Assembly (NCBI GenBank): GCA_019671135.1
Contig: JAHRHY010000009.1
Location: 496,001 to 560,000, forward strand
Source: Linnemannia hyalina
Taxonomy: Eukaryota > Mortierellomycota > Mortierellomycetes > Mortierellales > Mortierellaceae
DNA: 64,000 nucleotides
Reading direction: 5' to 3'
The translations under genes were made by a program, and so were the position numbers. Each line of letters opens with the position of its first letter. The stretch's first letter is position 1. Under the pieces are notes generated by a model. That model did no database searches. It saw nothing but the letters and a program-made list of their open reading frames with translations, and had not been told where the DNA came from. Positions 1 through 12,000 of the stretch are shown one piece after another.

Positions 1-724
1 TCAAAGGTATGGACATAGGCCTGGCCATGGTGGGTAAGGGCTTTGGCTCATCAAATATAGACCGGGAGGTCTGCGAGAATGTTCTCTCGGCTATTCCTTG
101 TCCCTTTTCACTCTCTCCTTCCTCCTCGTTTGTTGTGCTGCTTGGGACCTGTTGAGGTTGCTCTGTTACTGCTTCTACAGTCGCACTGTCGCTTGGCGAT
201 GATGAGGGAAGGGAAGAGGAGGTTGGAGTGGGTGAGGCTGAGCCGTCACAGGCCAGGAGAGTAACGACCTCGGGTGCATGCTCAGATGTGTCAGTCTGTG
301 CCTCGTGTTGTTGGTTGTTATGGGGGATGATATCCGACGCGGCTCTGGTGGGGATTGCTGCTGTGTCCTGTGCTCGGTCAGAACTGTTGGGGTGATGGTG
401 AGCCGCTGCCACGTCGACGGCAGGGGTGTTGCTTGTGTCAGCCTCGTGCTTATTATTGCTGATATTGCTAATATTGTCGATGGTGGTGGAAGGGAAAGGC
501 TCATGCTTGCAGCTGATATTGTTGTCGGACATGCTGTCGCTAGAGAGCGATGAAGTCTCGCTTTGGCCAGTAGGAAGAAGGCTTTTGCTGTAACTTGTTG
601 GCGGTGAAGAGGGAACGGGTGTTTCAGCTCTTGTCGAGCTTGTGTTCCCGATGGGGGTGTGGATGGTGATAGGGGAGTTCATTTGTGGCAACATTGGGGG
701 CGGACTATTGTTGTCTGCTTTCAT
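1..724 (-). CDS. N-terminal part of a low-complexity protein, runs off the left edge
   Basis: The minus strand is open from an ATG at 722-724 to the window edge, 241 codons without a stop. The first upstream in-frame codon that closes the frame is a TGA at 776-778, and no other ATG lies between, so this start is well defined. The visible protein is rich in Ser, Thr, Pro, Asn and Gln (for example SSLSSDSMSDNN and PTSSSLPSSSPSDS) with a short acidic patch, EEEGESEKGQG, near the end. It looks disordered, as in N-terminal regions of fungal signalling or transcription proteins, but no domain is reached. The sequence upstream of the start is strongly pyrimidine-rich on the coding strand, like the leaders of other genes here. 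Function is unknown; the rest of the gene lies outside the window. Confidence 0.6.
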   Translation of the reverse strand, partial: MKADNNSPPPMLPQMNSPITIHTPIGNTSSTRAETPVPSSPPTSYSKSLLPTGQSETSSLSSDSMSDNNISCKHEPFPSTTIDNISNISNNKHEADTSNTPAVDVAAAHHHPNSSDRAQDTAAIPTRAASDIIPHNNQQHEAQTDTSEHAPEVVTLLACDGSASPTPTSSSLPSSSPSDSATVEAVTEQPQQVPSSTTNEEEGESEKGQGIAERTFSQTSRSIFDEPKPLPTMARPMSIPL

Positions 725-2956
725 ATGAGCGTGCGTAATGTATTCGTGAGCAATTGGCAGGGTTCTGTTTTCCTGTCACTTTGGCCGAGGTTCTGGCTGT
801 TGGTTGTTTCTGTTATTGAAGGGTGAATTGAGAGTGGAGGAAGCTGTCCGCCAGATATCTTGTAGCAGTTGAAAAGAGCGATGGAAGAAGAGGAAGTAGA
901 TGTAAGGGAGGGTTGAATTACGGCTGTTTTCGGGTCGAAAGGGCTGGTTGGGAGAAGAGAAGGAGAAAAGGAGAGAGGCGGAAAGGGAGGCAAAGGGAGG
1001 TCGTGGAGAGAAAGTGAGGAAAGACAGGAGGAGCGCAAAACCGAAGGGAACGAAGAAAGAAAAGGGACGGAGGGGGGTATGAAGGGGTGTGAGAAACGAC
1101 TTAAAGAGGGTGTGTGCAACGAGCGCGAGTTTCTGTTCGGTAGTTGTTTGTTGGCGGTGTTGTGCGACGACAAGAGAAGGGAATGAGAGAGAGTGGGAGA
1201 GAAGGTGAATGAATGAGTTAAGGAAAAGGAGTAGGTGAAGCAGAAAAAGAAGAAAGAAGGAATGAAGAAGTAGGGTGAAGAAAGAATAACGAAGTGAAAA
1301 AAAAAGAGAGGAAAAAGAAGAATAAGTAAAGGGGGGGCGGGCAGGATAAAAGAGCACAAGAAAAAAAAAGACCCAATGGTTCGAACAACAAAGAAGCAAG
1401 CAAAATAACAAGACGAACGAGCAAAATAACGACAGAATAGCATGTGCAAAAACAGGAGTAAGGGAAAAGAAAACTGTGCAAGGTCACTGTGGAGATATGG
1501 ATTGCATGTCCAAACAATGGGCCTAAGAATATACCATTGCTGGCACTCCTATACCATTGGGGCTGCCTCTTTCTTTCCCTCTCTTCTTCTTGCTGCATTC
1601 GGTCACTCCCTCTTCCATCTCTGCTCAATTGGTCATCCAGATCCACCGCAAACGACCCCCTTCTTTCCTCCTCCCTTTCTTCTCACAACCACAGCCGTTG
1701 GTATCCTTCTTCCCTTAGACCAAGCCTAGCCCTTGTACCCTAGGCTGGACTGGCAAAGAAGAAATCGAAACGTAGGAGAGGGCATAAAGTTTCACGGGAA
1801 AAAAGGACAAGCGGGATCAAGGATGGGAAGTCAGGAAAGGAGCATGCTTGCGTTGTTTGTTGTTCTTTACCACAAGAAAAATGAAAAACAAACAAAAACA
1901 TACAACACAAATGCTCGTACCTTTGTACTCTTGAGTCTGGGAAAACAGGCCTTTCGTATCCGAAATGTACAGTACAAGAAACTTCTCTTTCCCGATCATG
2001 GCCCTTGTTTTGCATGACACGTTCATCGTGCCTGTATTGTTTCATGGTGACGAGAGATAGCTAAGGAATGGTAGAAAAGGGGAGAGAAGAAGCTCAAAGA
2101 AAATGGCATGCGGAGAAAAAGACGTCCTAGTCGTAGCTGTTCTACATATCTCGCTGAAGCAAATAAACAACACAACATGAGTCCATAGCAAACATGGATT
2201 GCGCCTCCTCTTTTCTTTGTTTTTTTCCTTCGTTTCCCCCAGCTGCTATGCTCTTTTCCGGTGTTGACATGAAGTAAGAGTACAAGAAAGAGAAAGAAAG
2301 CGTCAATTAAAAGGGGGTAAGTGAGGATCATGACCAACCTCACAACACATCTCGTTTTTCTATTCCTTTTCCTTGTTGCCTTGACCCCTTTGCTACTCTG
2401 TCTACAGTTTATCTTTCTCTCTCTCCCCTTGACACTTTGACCTTTGGCCAAGACCTTGAGCTTGAGGGTGTAGCCATTTTTTGCTTTGATCTGCACAGGA
2501 ACACAAACACATGTTTATGACCCTAGCCCTTTTACTATCCTGTCCTTCTCCCATTTTGCGTTCCGTGCTCGTTTAAGAAAGGTCATTACTCCCTTGAATG
2601 CGTATTTTTTCATTTGTCCGCAACTTGTGCGAGAGCAAAGGCGACCAAAGAGATGGAGAGGAAACCACTCCCGTTGAGCAATTGCGCATGGACGTAAAAA
2701 AGTGAATCTTAATGTGCCTGAAATCAAAAACTAAATGAAAAACGCGCAGACCGCGAGGAAAACATGTTCTACGTTTTCCTCCATCTTCAAGGTTTTAGCC
2801 CTACGGGGCATGGATATGAAGTAGCTATTCGTTTATTTCCCAGCAATAATCGACGCGCCCATAGACATGTTCCAAGAGAAAGAACCTTGCTACAAAATGA
2901 TATGGAGTGTAAAAAAATGAGAGATATGCAAACAGCAAAACTGCCGCAAAATGCAT
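725..2956. other. Intergenic, pyrimidine-rich upstream region
   Basis: No gene is supported here. From about 776 to 1440 the minus strand is mostly C and T, which gives long but compositionally trivial open frames full of Ser, Phe and Leu. It probably holds the promoter and leader of the gene starting at 724. The remainder is AT-richer with no convincing coding signal. Confidence 0.5.
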
Positions 2957-4285
2957 TCAGACTTTGTGCTTGGTGTAAATCTGGGGACAACGCTCGAACT
3001 TCCAGGCGATACCATCAGCAAGGCCGAGATCGTCATGGTACCGTCGAATGCCTCCTTCACGCACCACATCAGCCTCAACAGCTTCCTTTGCAGACTCGAC
3101 CCGCTCCCTTAGCGAAGCACCACCGTCAACGCCAGCATTGGTACCGCTACCTCGACGCCGCCGTCCGTTTCCCCCTCCTACGTTTCCTCGACCCTGCATC
3201 AACATTTCATCAGCACTCTCAGAATCACGTACCTTCTCGAGCACAGACCGCACCACCCTCTTCTCGACCTCGAACACCTCCTTCTGCTTCTTCGTCACAA
3301 GGGTTTTCTCCTTCCAATTCTTGAAGTACACCTCTAACATCCAGATCGAGGTCCGGTCCAGTTCGGAGGCGTGACAAGAGGTAAACCATCTCTTTCAGAG
3401 TTGGGAGACCGTCTTGCTTGGCTGGGAGAATGTCGTCACTGCTTGTGTTGTTGCTGATGATGCTGTAGTATTAGGGTCGCCGTTGTTGATGGTTTCGAAG
3501 TTAGAGGAAGAAGAGGCAGAAGAGATGGGAGTGGAGCTGGTGAACATGTAGGGGAGCATGTCTTGGGCGACGCGTGTAGGCAACTGTTCGTAAAGTCGTG
3601 CGATCCGGCTGAACAAGAGGTCGAGGTATTCGTCGTCAAACACCGTTGCTGCTACTGCCATCCCATATCCATGATCTCCCTCATCACCTTCAACGACATC
3701 GTCAGCAGGGTCATGGTCCTTGGAGATATACTTGATAACTTGCGGCATTTGAACTCTCCCGTAGTCTACAGGGGTATTTTCTCCTTCTTCTTCATGGACC
3801 TCCCTGTCACTACCTGCACAATCATCCTCCACCAGTATGGAGTCATGCCTGGGCGCGGTCGTCTCATGTCCACTGCAGTCGATCTCGCTGACCTCATGAT
3901 ATGCTTTCGGTTCATACTCTTGGTAGATCGCCCTCCGTACGCCTGACGCCTCATCCTCTGTCTCGCAAACCAGAGTATCCTCGTCCAGTAGTGTCACTCC
4001 CTCCTTCTTGCCTTGCTGGCCACCTCGGTAATCTTCAGTCTCCTCCGTCTCCTGAGACTGAACCTCCAACAATGATATCCATTCTCGGGCAGGAGTCGAG
4101 TTGTTGCCCTTGATCTGCTGAACTGGTTGGGGCCCGTCCTGAGTGAGGTCTATGGTGTCGTCTTCTGAGAAGTCAGTGTGACACGGAGTGCGGCCATCGA
4201 AGTGGCAGCCTTCCACGACGGTCTGATATTGGTGTAGGTTGTCAATACTTTTGGCACTGGCAGTTGAGGTGGCGTTTACGTTCAT
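2957..4285 (-). CDS. Acidic protein with SUMO-interaction-like motif; in-frame TGA inside coding sequence
   Basis: The start is taken at the ATG at 4283-4285 (MNVNATSTAS), because upstream sequence in frame looks like leader. Residues 44-48 read TIDLT after acidic residues, the form of a SUMO-interacting motif; SILVEDD near residue 149 is a weaker second candidate. The frame meets TGA at 3395-3397, which would give 296 residues. Directly after it the same frame stays open for about 145 more codons to 2957, with strong G/C preference at third positions and helical, basic sequence (WMLEVYFKNWKEKT). A 48-nt GTGACG...AAG intron at 3392-3439 would remove the stop in phase and give 426 residues, but its splice sites are weak. 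Truncation at 3395 is the alternative. No family was recognised. Three ACGCGT boxes upstream suggest cell-cycle control. Confidence 0.55.
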
Positions 4286-4508
4286 GCTTGACTGTGGGTG
4301 TTTGCTGTTGTTGAGGAGTGTAGATGGAAATAAGCGTGAGTGGTTGAAGAGTTGAAGAGAGAAAGACGTGCGAATGAGAGAAAGAGTGGAAGAGGTAGAC
4401 AAAGGGGAGTAATCGGACCCGACATCATTTCTTGGCTTAGTGATAAAGATATAGACGCGAATTTGGTGATCTTTCGTGTTATTTATCAGTGGCGTGACAA
4501 ATGACACC

Positions 4509-4742
4509 ACGCGTGTGTCTGTACGCGCGCATACGTCCGAGGTAACGTGTCGGTTGGTGTAGCTTATATCTGGACGCGTTTGATTTTCTTTGAAGGCGGG
4601 CGTCGTCACACCAGGTCTAGAAGTGATGGAAACAAAAAGAGTATAAAACAGGGTCGCTCGCTTGTACTTCGTCGCATTCACATAAGGTTAATATACGCGA
4701 CTGTCAGACAGGACGAGGACACATTTCATTGACAGGACGCGT
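4509..4742 (-). promoter_or_regulatory. Cluster of three MluI cell-cycle boxes (ACGCGT)
   Basis: ACGCGT occurs at 4509-4514, 4574-4579 and 4737-4742, about 224 to 457 bases upstream of the start at 4285. This palindrome is the binding core of fungal MBF (Mbp1/Swi6), which drives G1/S genes. Other copies in the window are mostly single and near chance frequency, so the density here is what stands out. Confidence 0.5.
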
Positions 4743-6905
4743 TCGAGACAAGGGGGGAAACAGCTTTTAACCCCTTGGTCGTTGATGAACATCCAGAGAC
4801 GAGCTCGTTTTTATCAATAATCACTAATCATTGATATGACGGCAAACCATTGTCGCTCACCAGGAAGGACAGGTATATGTGCCCCCTCCCACCTCCGCCT
4901 TCTTTCTTTCTTACTATTGCTCCTTACTATAACACACATATGCTTTTCTCACTATCTTACTATCCCCGTTCTCCTGTCCTCTCACACCTCGACCTCCGTG
5001 CGAGCTAGGGCCTTCCATTCCCACCCACACACCCAACATCCGAGTCATCAAGGAAGAAGGCATCCTCACCAACCAACCAACGCCCACAAACATGACCAAC
5101 TCACAAGGAGGAGAGAGAAGAAACGGATGAAGAGATGAGTAGACGATCACCAACGAGGGCGTGAGGAGCGAATACTAGAGAACATGTACATGTCATTTAA
5201 TAAAGAAAAGGTAACTAATGAACGAAGGCGCTGACTATGGTTTGTGATTGTTTCAAGTGATCACAAACACAAAAAAAAACGTCCACCTGGCTTTAGGGTT
5301 CAGTCCGCTGAACACAAAGTCCCAAACTTTTGCGTTTGTTGTTATTGACAGCAAAACAAGAGGCAATGTGGAGAAATGGTGGCATGAGCAAAAATAAAAA
5401 AACTGGGTCATTTGTATCTTTTGGGTTGTGTCGTTGTTTGGTCATTTAGGAATAGCTTGATCGCTGGTTGGTTGTATTGTGTTCATGTTGTCGTCCAATC
5501 GTCCCAAGGAATAAGCCCTTTGTTGTCCCTGAATAAAAAATCGTTTCGGAATCTTTAAAAAAAGTGGAGAGAAGGAAAGCGGGCAAAGTGGAGAGAGAAA
5601 GGGGGAGAAAAGAATGCTAGAAGAAATAAAAAGGTGGAGCCAAATGGGTCACACGCATATCATAATCACTTGTAGGTTTATGGTTCTATCCAATTGTGCG
5701 TCGCCATCGTCGTATTTCTTTGTCTGCTTGTCGATGGAAAAAATATAGGGAGGCCAGGTGTGCTCATCAGCGAAGAGCTTCTCATCAATGGTCTTGTGGT
5801 AGCTGAGTAAGGTCAAGACTGAGAAGTTGCGTTCTTGATGAGTCCTATCCTAAGCTTCGTTTTCGGCAGCTGTTTACTCGCGACATGTGTGGGAAAGTGC
5901 ACAGATACGTAGAAATCATTTTTAGTTAACATGGCACCTGTTTGAGGTGACCAGCCGTTTAAATGTAAACACGGTACAAGATCACACTCAAAATTTCGGC
6001 ACCAGAGATAGACAGAGTCCTTGCTTTCTCTTGAGTGCAAGCAGATAGAGTAGCAATAGAAACGGGGACCGACAAACATATAATGACACACGCATGTGCT
6101 TGTTGTACCCCGGTCGGAGGCGGGTATGGCGGAGTGAGCTTCTTAAGCTTCATATCTTTTTTTGCGTGCGTTCTTCTAATTCCTATCCTTCTTTGTTCTC
6201 CGCCCATCGCGACACGTTTACCCCGTATCGCACCACTTTTAGATACGAAGCACACTTTTGTTCACATATGGGCTTGTCAACAATGGCTGAATGTGAAAAA
6301 ATGACAGGGAGGATGGTACTCAATCCGGAGGGAAATAACCCAAGAAGAAAACGAGCAACGAGCAGGAATCGGGAAGAAATGAAAAATTGGATAACTAGTG
6401 AAGGCTCATTGTTCTCGTTGTTTATGGTATGGTATGCGTGGAAGTTGTTTGTTTTCTTGCAGTAAAAGGTAGATTGCGGGGAGTGTTTGTGGGGAGAAGG
6501 AGAGAAAGGACGAGCCAGACAATGAAGGTGAATGGCAATAAAAAGACACTTTGTTGCCACATGATGATGAGCGGGTGGAGGGTAGACAATTGAGACGCAG
6601 TAAGAGTTGAGCGGCGGAGTGCGAAATGAAACGGTCATTCTTGCCTTCTTGTATGTTTCGCATGGAGATATGGTGCCGATATGAGCAATCCATGATGAGT
6701 CCGAGCAGTGTGCAAGGAACGATTAAGAGAGTGTGAGAGTGTTGATATCGATAGAGGGCGTGGCATGTATCATCCACGTCGTGTATCGTTCGTTGCACGA
6801 TAATTTATCGGGAGGAGGAGGAAAGAAAGCCCGCATTGAAATGGGGTGGACAAAGGCGAAGAAGTTAGGGCAAAGGTGTCGAAGCAGGGACGTGCACATT
6901 GTCCA

Positions 6906-6914
6906 TATAAATAG
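6906..6914 (+). promoter_or_regulatory. TATA box of the CoA diphosphatase gene
   Basis: TATAAATAG lies about 220 bases before the ATG at 7130 and is followed by a C/T-rich leader, the arrangement seen at several genes in this window. Confidence 0.5.
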
Positions 6915-7129
6915 AGTCGTCGCTTCCCGATTCTCTCCCTTTCCTCTCTTGCTCCGTCTAGCTCACAAATTGCCTCTTATTCTCTTTCTTTCAACTACTC
7001 TTCTCGTTCACACTCGTCCTTGTTCCTCACTTCGCTTTCTTCTCTCTCTAAACTCCTTCTCTTCTTCACCTTTCTGCACAATCACCCTCATTCTCACTCT
7101 CCAAACAAAAACACAGACGCAAATCAAAA

Positions 7130-8865
7130 ATGTCCGCCTTCTTGATGCCTGCAGCCTGCCGCTGCCCTCAACGGTCGATGCTCTCCCACTTTGTCACACC
7201 TCAATCAACCACCAGCCCATCCCTTACCTTGACATCCTCCGGATCCAGAACTAGAACCAGAGTCACCACCACCATCACCGCTACACGCACCCGCTCCTCC
7301 CTCGTTTCGTCTCCTCATCAGCAACATCATCAGCAAAAGCGCCAGCAACAGCACCATGCCTCGTCTTCCAACATCTCTGCCGCTGCCTCTGCAGCCGCCG
7401 ACTTTGCATCACAACCATTCCTGTTGAACGGCTCCAGTCAGTCAAAGATCTTTGCACCTCAGTACCAAACCCACTCGCCCCTCCCACTCTTTTATCAATC
7501 TCAATTGCCCTACCAGGCTCCTCCTGTCCCCAAAGTCATGCCTTTTTACCAGTACCCCTCCTCGTCATCATCATATGTACCTTCTTCGTCATCTACACAT
7601 CATACGACGGTATACCCCTCGCACCAGCAAAGAGTCAAACGCCAACCCTCCTTGAAGTATGGCTCGTATGCGTCCAGGACCATCCCCCCTATGATGTCTG
7701 CCCCCGTCATGGAGCAGAGACCAATCCAGTTCGACAGAGCGTTTTTGGACCTTGCCCGGAAACGATTGGAGGAAGGAAAGGAACGCTCTAGTCATCACTT
7801 TGACTATTGCAAAGACAAGCCCTTGCGCGAAGCTGCTGTCTTCATGGTGAGTTCTCCCTCGCTTCTTTTTGTCTTTTCTTACAATGCCAGATTCGATCAG
7901 GACGGTTCAACAACGAACGTATTTCTGTTTGTTTTTGTATCACCAGGAGAGAAGTATTAATATCCTGACATTCCATCTTCTTTTTGTGTGAAATTAGCCA
8001 TTGTGCGTGGTCAAGGGAGTTCCCAGCGTGTTGTTCACCCTCCGGTCGTCAAAGTTGAGGAACCATCGTGGAGAGTGCAGGTAAAGCAAAATCAAATAAT
8101 TGCAATCACCCCTCTGTTAATTTTCACCATGCATTAAAGAAGCATCGAATGATTGGTTCCACTCTTGCTATTCATAGTAGTGAGAGGGAACCACAATTTT
8201 TTTGTTTTGGGCTTATCCATTCAGCTCGAATGGACAGCTCACAACAATGGCAGAGAAATAAATTCGTTTGGGGTGGCGTGTTTCTCATTTTCCCGACCAT
8301 TTTTGTTGCTCATACTCACATTCCTTTTTTAAATTCCTCTTCCAATAGCTTCCCAGGAGGAAAGCGCGACCCAACAGACAAATCCTGCCTCGAGACAGCC
8401 TTGCGGGAAATGGAAGAAGAGGTCTTTATCTCCCGGGACCAAGTCGAGATCCTGGGCGACTTTACACCAATTCCCAACAAGGACTGCACCATGCGCGTTC
8501 AACCCTACATCGGCCTCATCCGTCAACCCATTAACGATATCTCAGAAATTAAATTCAACACTGACGAGGTCTCCAAAGTCTTTACTATCCCTGTGGATGA
8601 GCTGTTGGACCCTGCCAAGCGCAAGAATTTGGTTCGGTTCAGGGACTCGAAATACATGTACCCGATCTACCATGCTGAGGAGGAAGGGTGCACCGTCTGG
8701 GGGTTGACGGCGTTTATTATGGATGGCGTGTTGAGGAGGATGTTGAAGCAAGGACCTGAGGGGGCTATGATCTGTCCAGAGAACGGAACCATTCAGCGGT
8801 ACAAGCCTGCTCCCGTCCTTGCGCCATCTGCTTCTGCACCTGAACCCGTCGCCGTGAGCGCATGA
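7130..8865 (+). CDS. PCD1: Nudix hydrolase, coenzyme A diphosphatase (Pcd1/NUDT7-like)
   Basis: Exons 7130-7846, 7998-8080 and 8349-8865 join in phase into 438 residues; the introns begin GTGAGT and GTAAAG and end TAG. The family splits CoA into 3',5'-ADP and 4'-phosphopantetheine in peroxisomes or mitochondria. The CoA-Nudix signature spans residues about 251-291: LFTLRSSKLRNHRGE, then FPGGK (268-272) and the Nudix helix REMEEEV (286-292) with its metal-binding glutamates. The Gly usual after EExG in Nudix boxes is Phe, a position that also varies in CoA-specific members. The first 200 residues are Ser/Gln/His-rich and unlike the family; the Arg/Ser-rich start could be a mitochondrial presequence. 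There is no C-terminal SKL-like signal. The gene converges on the coiled-coil gene 216 bases downstream. Confidence 0.9.
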
Positions 8866-9081
8866 TTCATGCTTCGTGAATCAAAATAAACGACTTTTCA
8901 CCTTTTCACTCACAAAATTGAAACTGTTGCATGAGGAAATGGGCCAAGTTTCGGAATGATAGAAATCACCATGGTTAACAAAAATCATGCGCACAAGAAG
9001 GGACATGCATTGGTCCGCCTTAGAACTTTAATTGGAGTAAAACAATAAAATAAAACTACCAAAAAGACTCCGAATGAGCTA

Positions 9082-12000
9082 TCAGATCCTGAGGCCCCTG
9101 GGCGCATTGGGTCCCAGCATCTCACTGTACGTTTTAACAGGACCACTGGACCGCGTTCGCGTCGTCTCCTTCATATACCGGCTACTCCTCAGACTCCTCA
9201 GCCTTCTCTTCGCAACCGCTGCAGGCGTGTCCGACGCGCTTCTCTTTCTCGGATTCTCCTTTGCCCGGTCATCTACGTCGTTGAAACTTGACGTGATTGT
9301 CTTCTTGTCGGATATGTTGCTGGTTTCGGTGCTGGGATTAATGTTGACGGCGTTGTTGGCTTGAGAACTTCTCGTGATTCTGGGCAGGAGTGGCAGACGT
9401 GGTTTTGGTGTTGCAGTCGTCGTTGTCTCGTCCTGCCTGTACTCTATCATCGCCTCCTTCTTAATCATTCTTCTGCCCCTCGTGGTCGCCGTGGAGATCG
9501 CGCTGGTGGTGGTAGCAATGCTGTACTGGCGACTACGAAGTACTTTTGTGTTGGGTATCGGCCCCCGCTCAGGCACCCGTTGCTCCTCCTCCTCCTCCTC
9601 CTCCTCTTCCTTGTTTTCCACTTCTTCCTGCTCGTCGCTATTACTCTCGACTCGATCGCCCTCTTCCTCCTCGCTCTCCACTGGTGTCTCCGTCTTCGTC
9701 TCGTCCTTGATCCGTCGTCGCCCTCGCATCAGCCTCAGGGGGGGACCCCGGGCTGCTCCTGCACGTCTTGTGTACGTTCTCCTGATTCTGTTCTTCTGGT
9801 GAACGCTGCCATCATGTCTGAAGGGATCTGCAAAAGCAGAGGTGACCGGAACCTCACTCTCCCCACCAGCATTGTGCCTCCTGCTCCTCCGGACTGAGCG
9901 TGTCTCGTTGGTGATAGTCGACCGCGAATCCAATTTTTCCTTTGCCTCTTCCTCGCCATCGGACGCTCTTGCAGACTCTCCCTCAACCTCGCTATTGTCA
10001 TCAGCGTTCCCTTCCTCCGGCTCTGGTGCAACATAACCCTCGGTCGAATTCGAATGATTCACTACAGCGTCTTTGTCAACAGGTGCTGCCTTGCTTGTAC
10101 CAGGACCATAGTGTACGGATCCTGCGTCGGATGTCGAATCGCCTTGCTGGCTAGAGGTGGCACGCGTCATTCTTCTGGTCCTAATCCGGCTGGGAGGACT
10201 CTGTGGTGTAAAAGTTGTCACCTGCTGTTTGCTAGAAGATGGTTGGAGCAGTACAGGGTCCACTGCTGGCTGTTCTTGAGGTGGGCTCACTTCTGTCGAC
10301 GCTTGCGAAGGCTCCAAGCTCGACTTTGACGATGCTGCCGGAGAGCCGTGGGACTTCTGAAGTTGCGCAAGCTGTTCCTCCAATTCATCAATTCGCTGAA
10401 GGTATTGTGTCGTCCGAGACTTTTGATCGGAATTCAGCTGTCGGACTCGCTGCTTGTGGCCCTGGATAATCTCTTGGTGCTTGGCGAGCTGTTGCTCCAT
10501 CTGCTGCTGCCGCTCCCATTGCCGTCGCTGCTTCTCTGCCTGCCTGTCAAACTCTTGCTTAAGGTGCCGGTATTTCGTCTCCAGTTGATGGTGGTCGACA
10601 ACGAGCTGCTGGACCTTCTTTTGGTCAGGTGATTGTATCGACTTTAGGTGCTGTGAGTTGACAGTCTTGGGTGAGTGTGATGTCGAGACTGGAGCCTGGG
10701 CAGCCTGTTGCTGCCTCTGGAGTTTCTGGAGTCGCTCAAATCGAATTTCGAGACGTTCAAAGTCTCTCCGCTCCACCCAAACTCCCTCCTGGTACAAATC
10801 CCCCCAATCAGTCAATTGTTGTTGTTGCCAGTACAACTGCTCCTGCATATCCACCATCCGCTTGTGCCGATCCTTCTCGGCTTGCTCGTTCTGTTGCACC
10901 CAATCCTGAAACCAGTTGTTCAGCTGTGTCTGCTCTCGACGTTGCGGATCCTGCTTCTGCTCGAGGATTGACAGGCGTTTATGTTGTTGATCGTGCTGGA
11001 GTTGGACAGATTCAAGTTGTTGTTGAAGCTTTTCGATCTGCTGTTGTAGCTGTCGCTGTCCTTGCTCCTGCTGATCCCGTAGAATATCAAGCCGACTGGT
11101 CATTGATCCTTCAGCAGACATTTTTCCGAACGGCAAAGTGGCGGCCATAGGTGTGGGCGGTTCGACGGGCGAGGAATAGTGCGCACTTGGTGTCGAGTCG
11201 TAACCAGGATTGCCAGGCGGCGATGGACAAGGCAACGTCTCAACCTGGTTGTTCAACTCGCCAGCGGAGGAAGGCATTTGGTGTCGCACCTTCGGACTGT
11301 TGACCATAATCACATCTCGTGGCACTGGAACCTCCTCTGGCGAGACGAACCACTCATTCGGGTCGTACAGGCTGTCGTCACTGTGCGTTTCATCAAAAGT
11401 TGGCGGTTCAGGGAGTGGTATCGTTGCCTGGTCTTGAACTTCATCCTCATCGCGCCCCAGACCTCGATCCAAGTCCAAACGCAGTTCTAGTTCCAACTCC
11501 AGCTTCTCTGGTGGGTGAAGATCCAGTCCCAGATCCATTTCCTGCGGCGGAGGTTGGGACATCGTGTGAATGTCCTTCAGCGCAAGGTCCTTGTCTCTCA
11601 AACGGTCCAGCAGTCGTAGGACTTTGCCCACGTTCGTGATGGGCGGAAGGCTTACGACAACATCCTCCGCGCTGGAACTCGAGTCATCCAACATATATTG
11701 CTCCCAACGATCCTGTAATGCCGTCAAAACACGAGTGGCGTCATTATAGCTCTCCGAATCCATGCACCATCCCAATTGAGCGTGTTGTGATGTCAAAAGT
11801 CGTCTGAGGACTCCCTCCCAAAGACTACAGAGTTCCTCAAAAGAGACAATGGTCATAGGAACTAGTTCTCCATGTGAGGGCCAAGGCCTTTCGCCAAATC
11901 CTGGCTCGCCTGGTCTGGTGATGAAGCGCGGAGGTAACGGCGATGGCGAAGGTGGCCGCGACGGTGTGGTAGCTGTTGTGGTAGATGATGATGGTGATAC

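Larger units (their letters stand above)
4286..7129. other. Intergenic region between divergent genes
   Basis: About 2.8 kb between the gene starting at 4285 (minus) and the CoA diphosphatase starting at 7130 (plus). Open frames are short, unconserved in appearance and of random composition. Apart from the MluI boxes and the TATA element listed separately, nothing is supported. Confidence 0.5.

Noticed and set aside
2764..3324. 186-codon plus-strand frame
   Set aside because: Opposite strand of the C-terminal part of the SUMO-motif gene, whose frame has the better codon bias.
3240..3400. Alternative minus frame LPTLKEMVYLLSRLRTG, looking like a cyclin-type helix
   Set aside because: Third-position base preference is weaker than in the overlapping frame, and it stops after about 55 codons.
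9361..11490. Several plus-strand frames of 90-178 codons
   Set aside because: Antisense shadows of the Gln/Glu-rich coiled-coil gene, rich in Leu, Ser and Val from reverse-complemented CAG and GAG codons.
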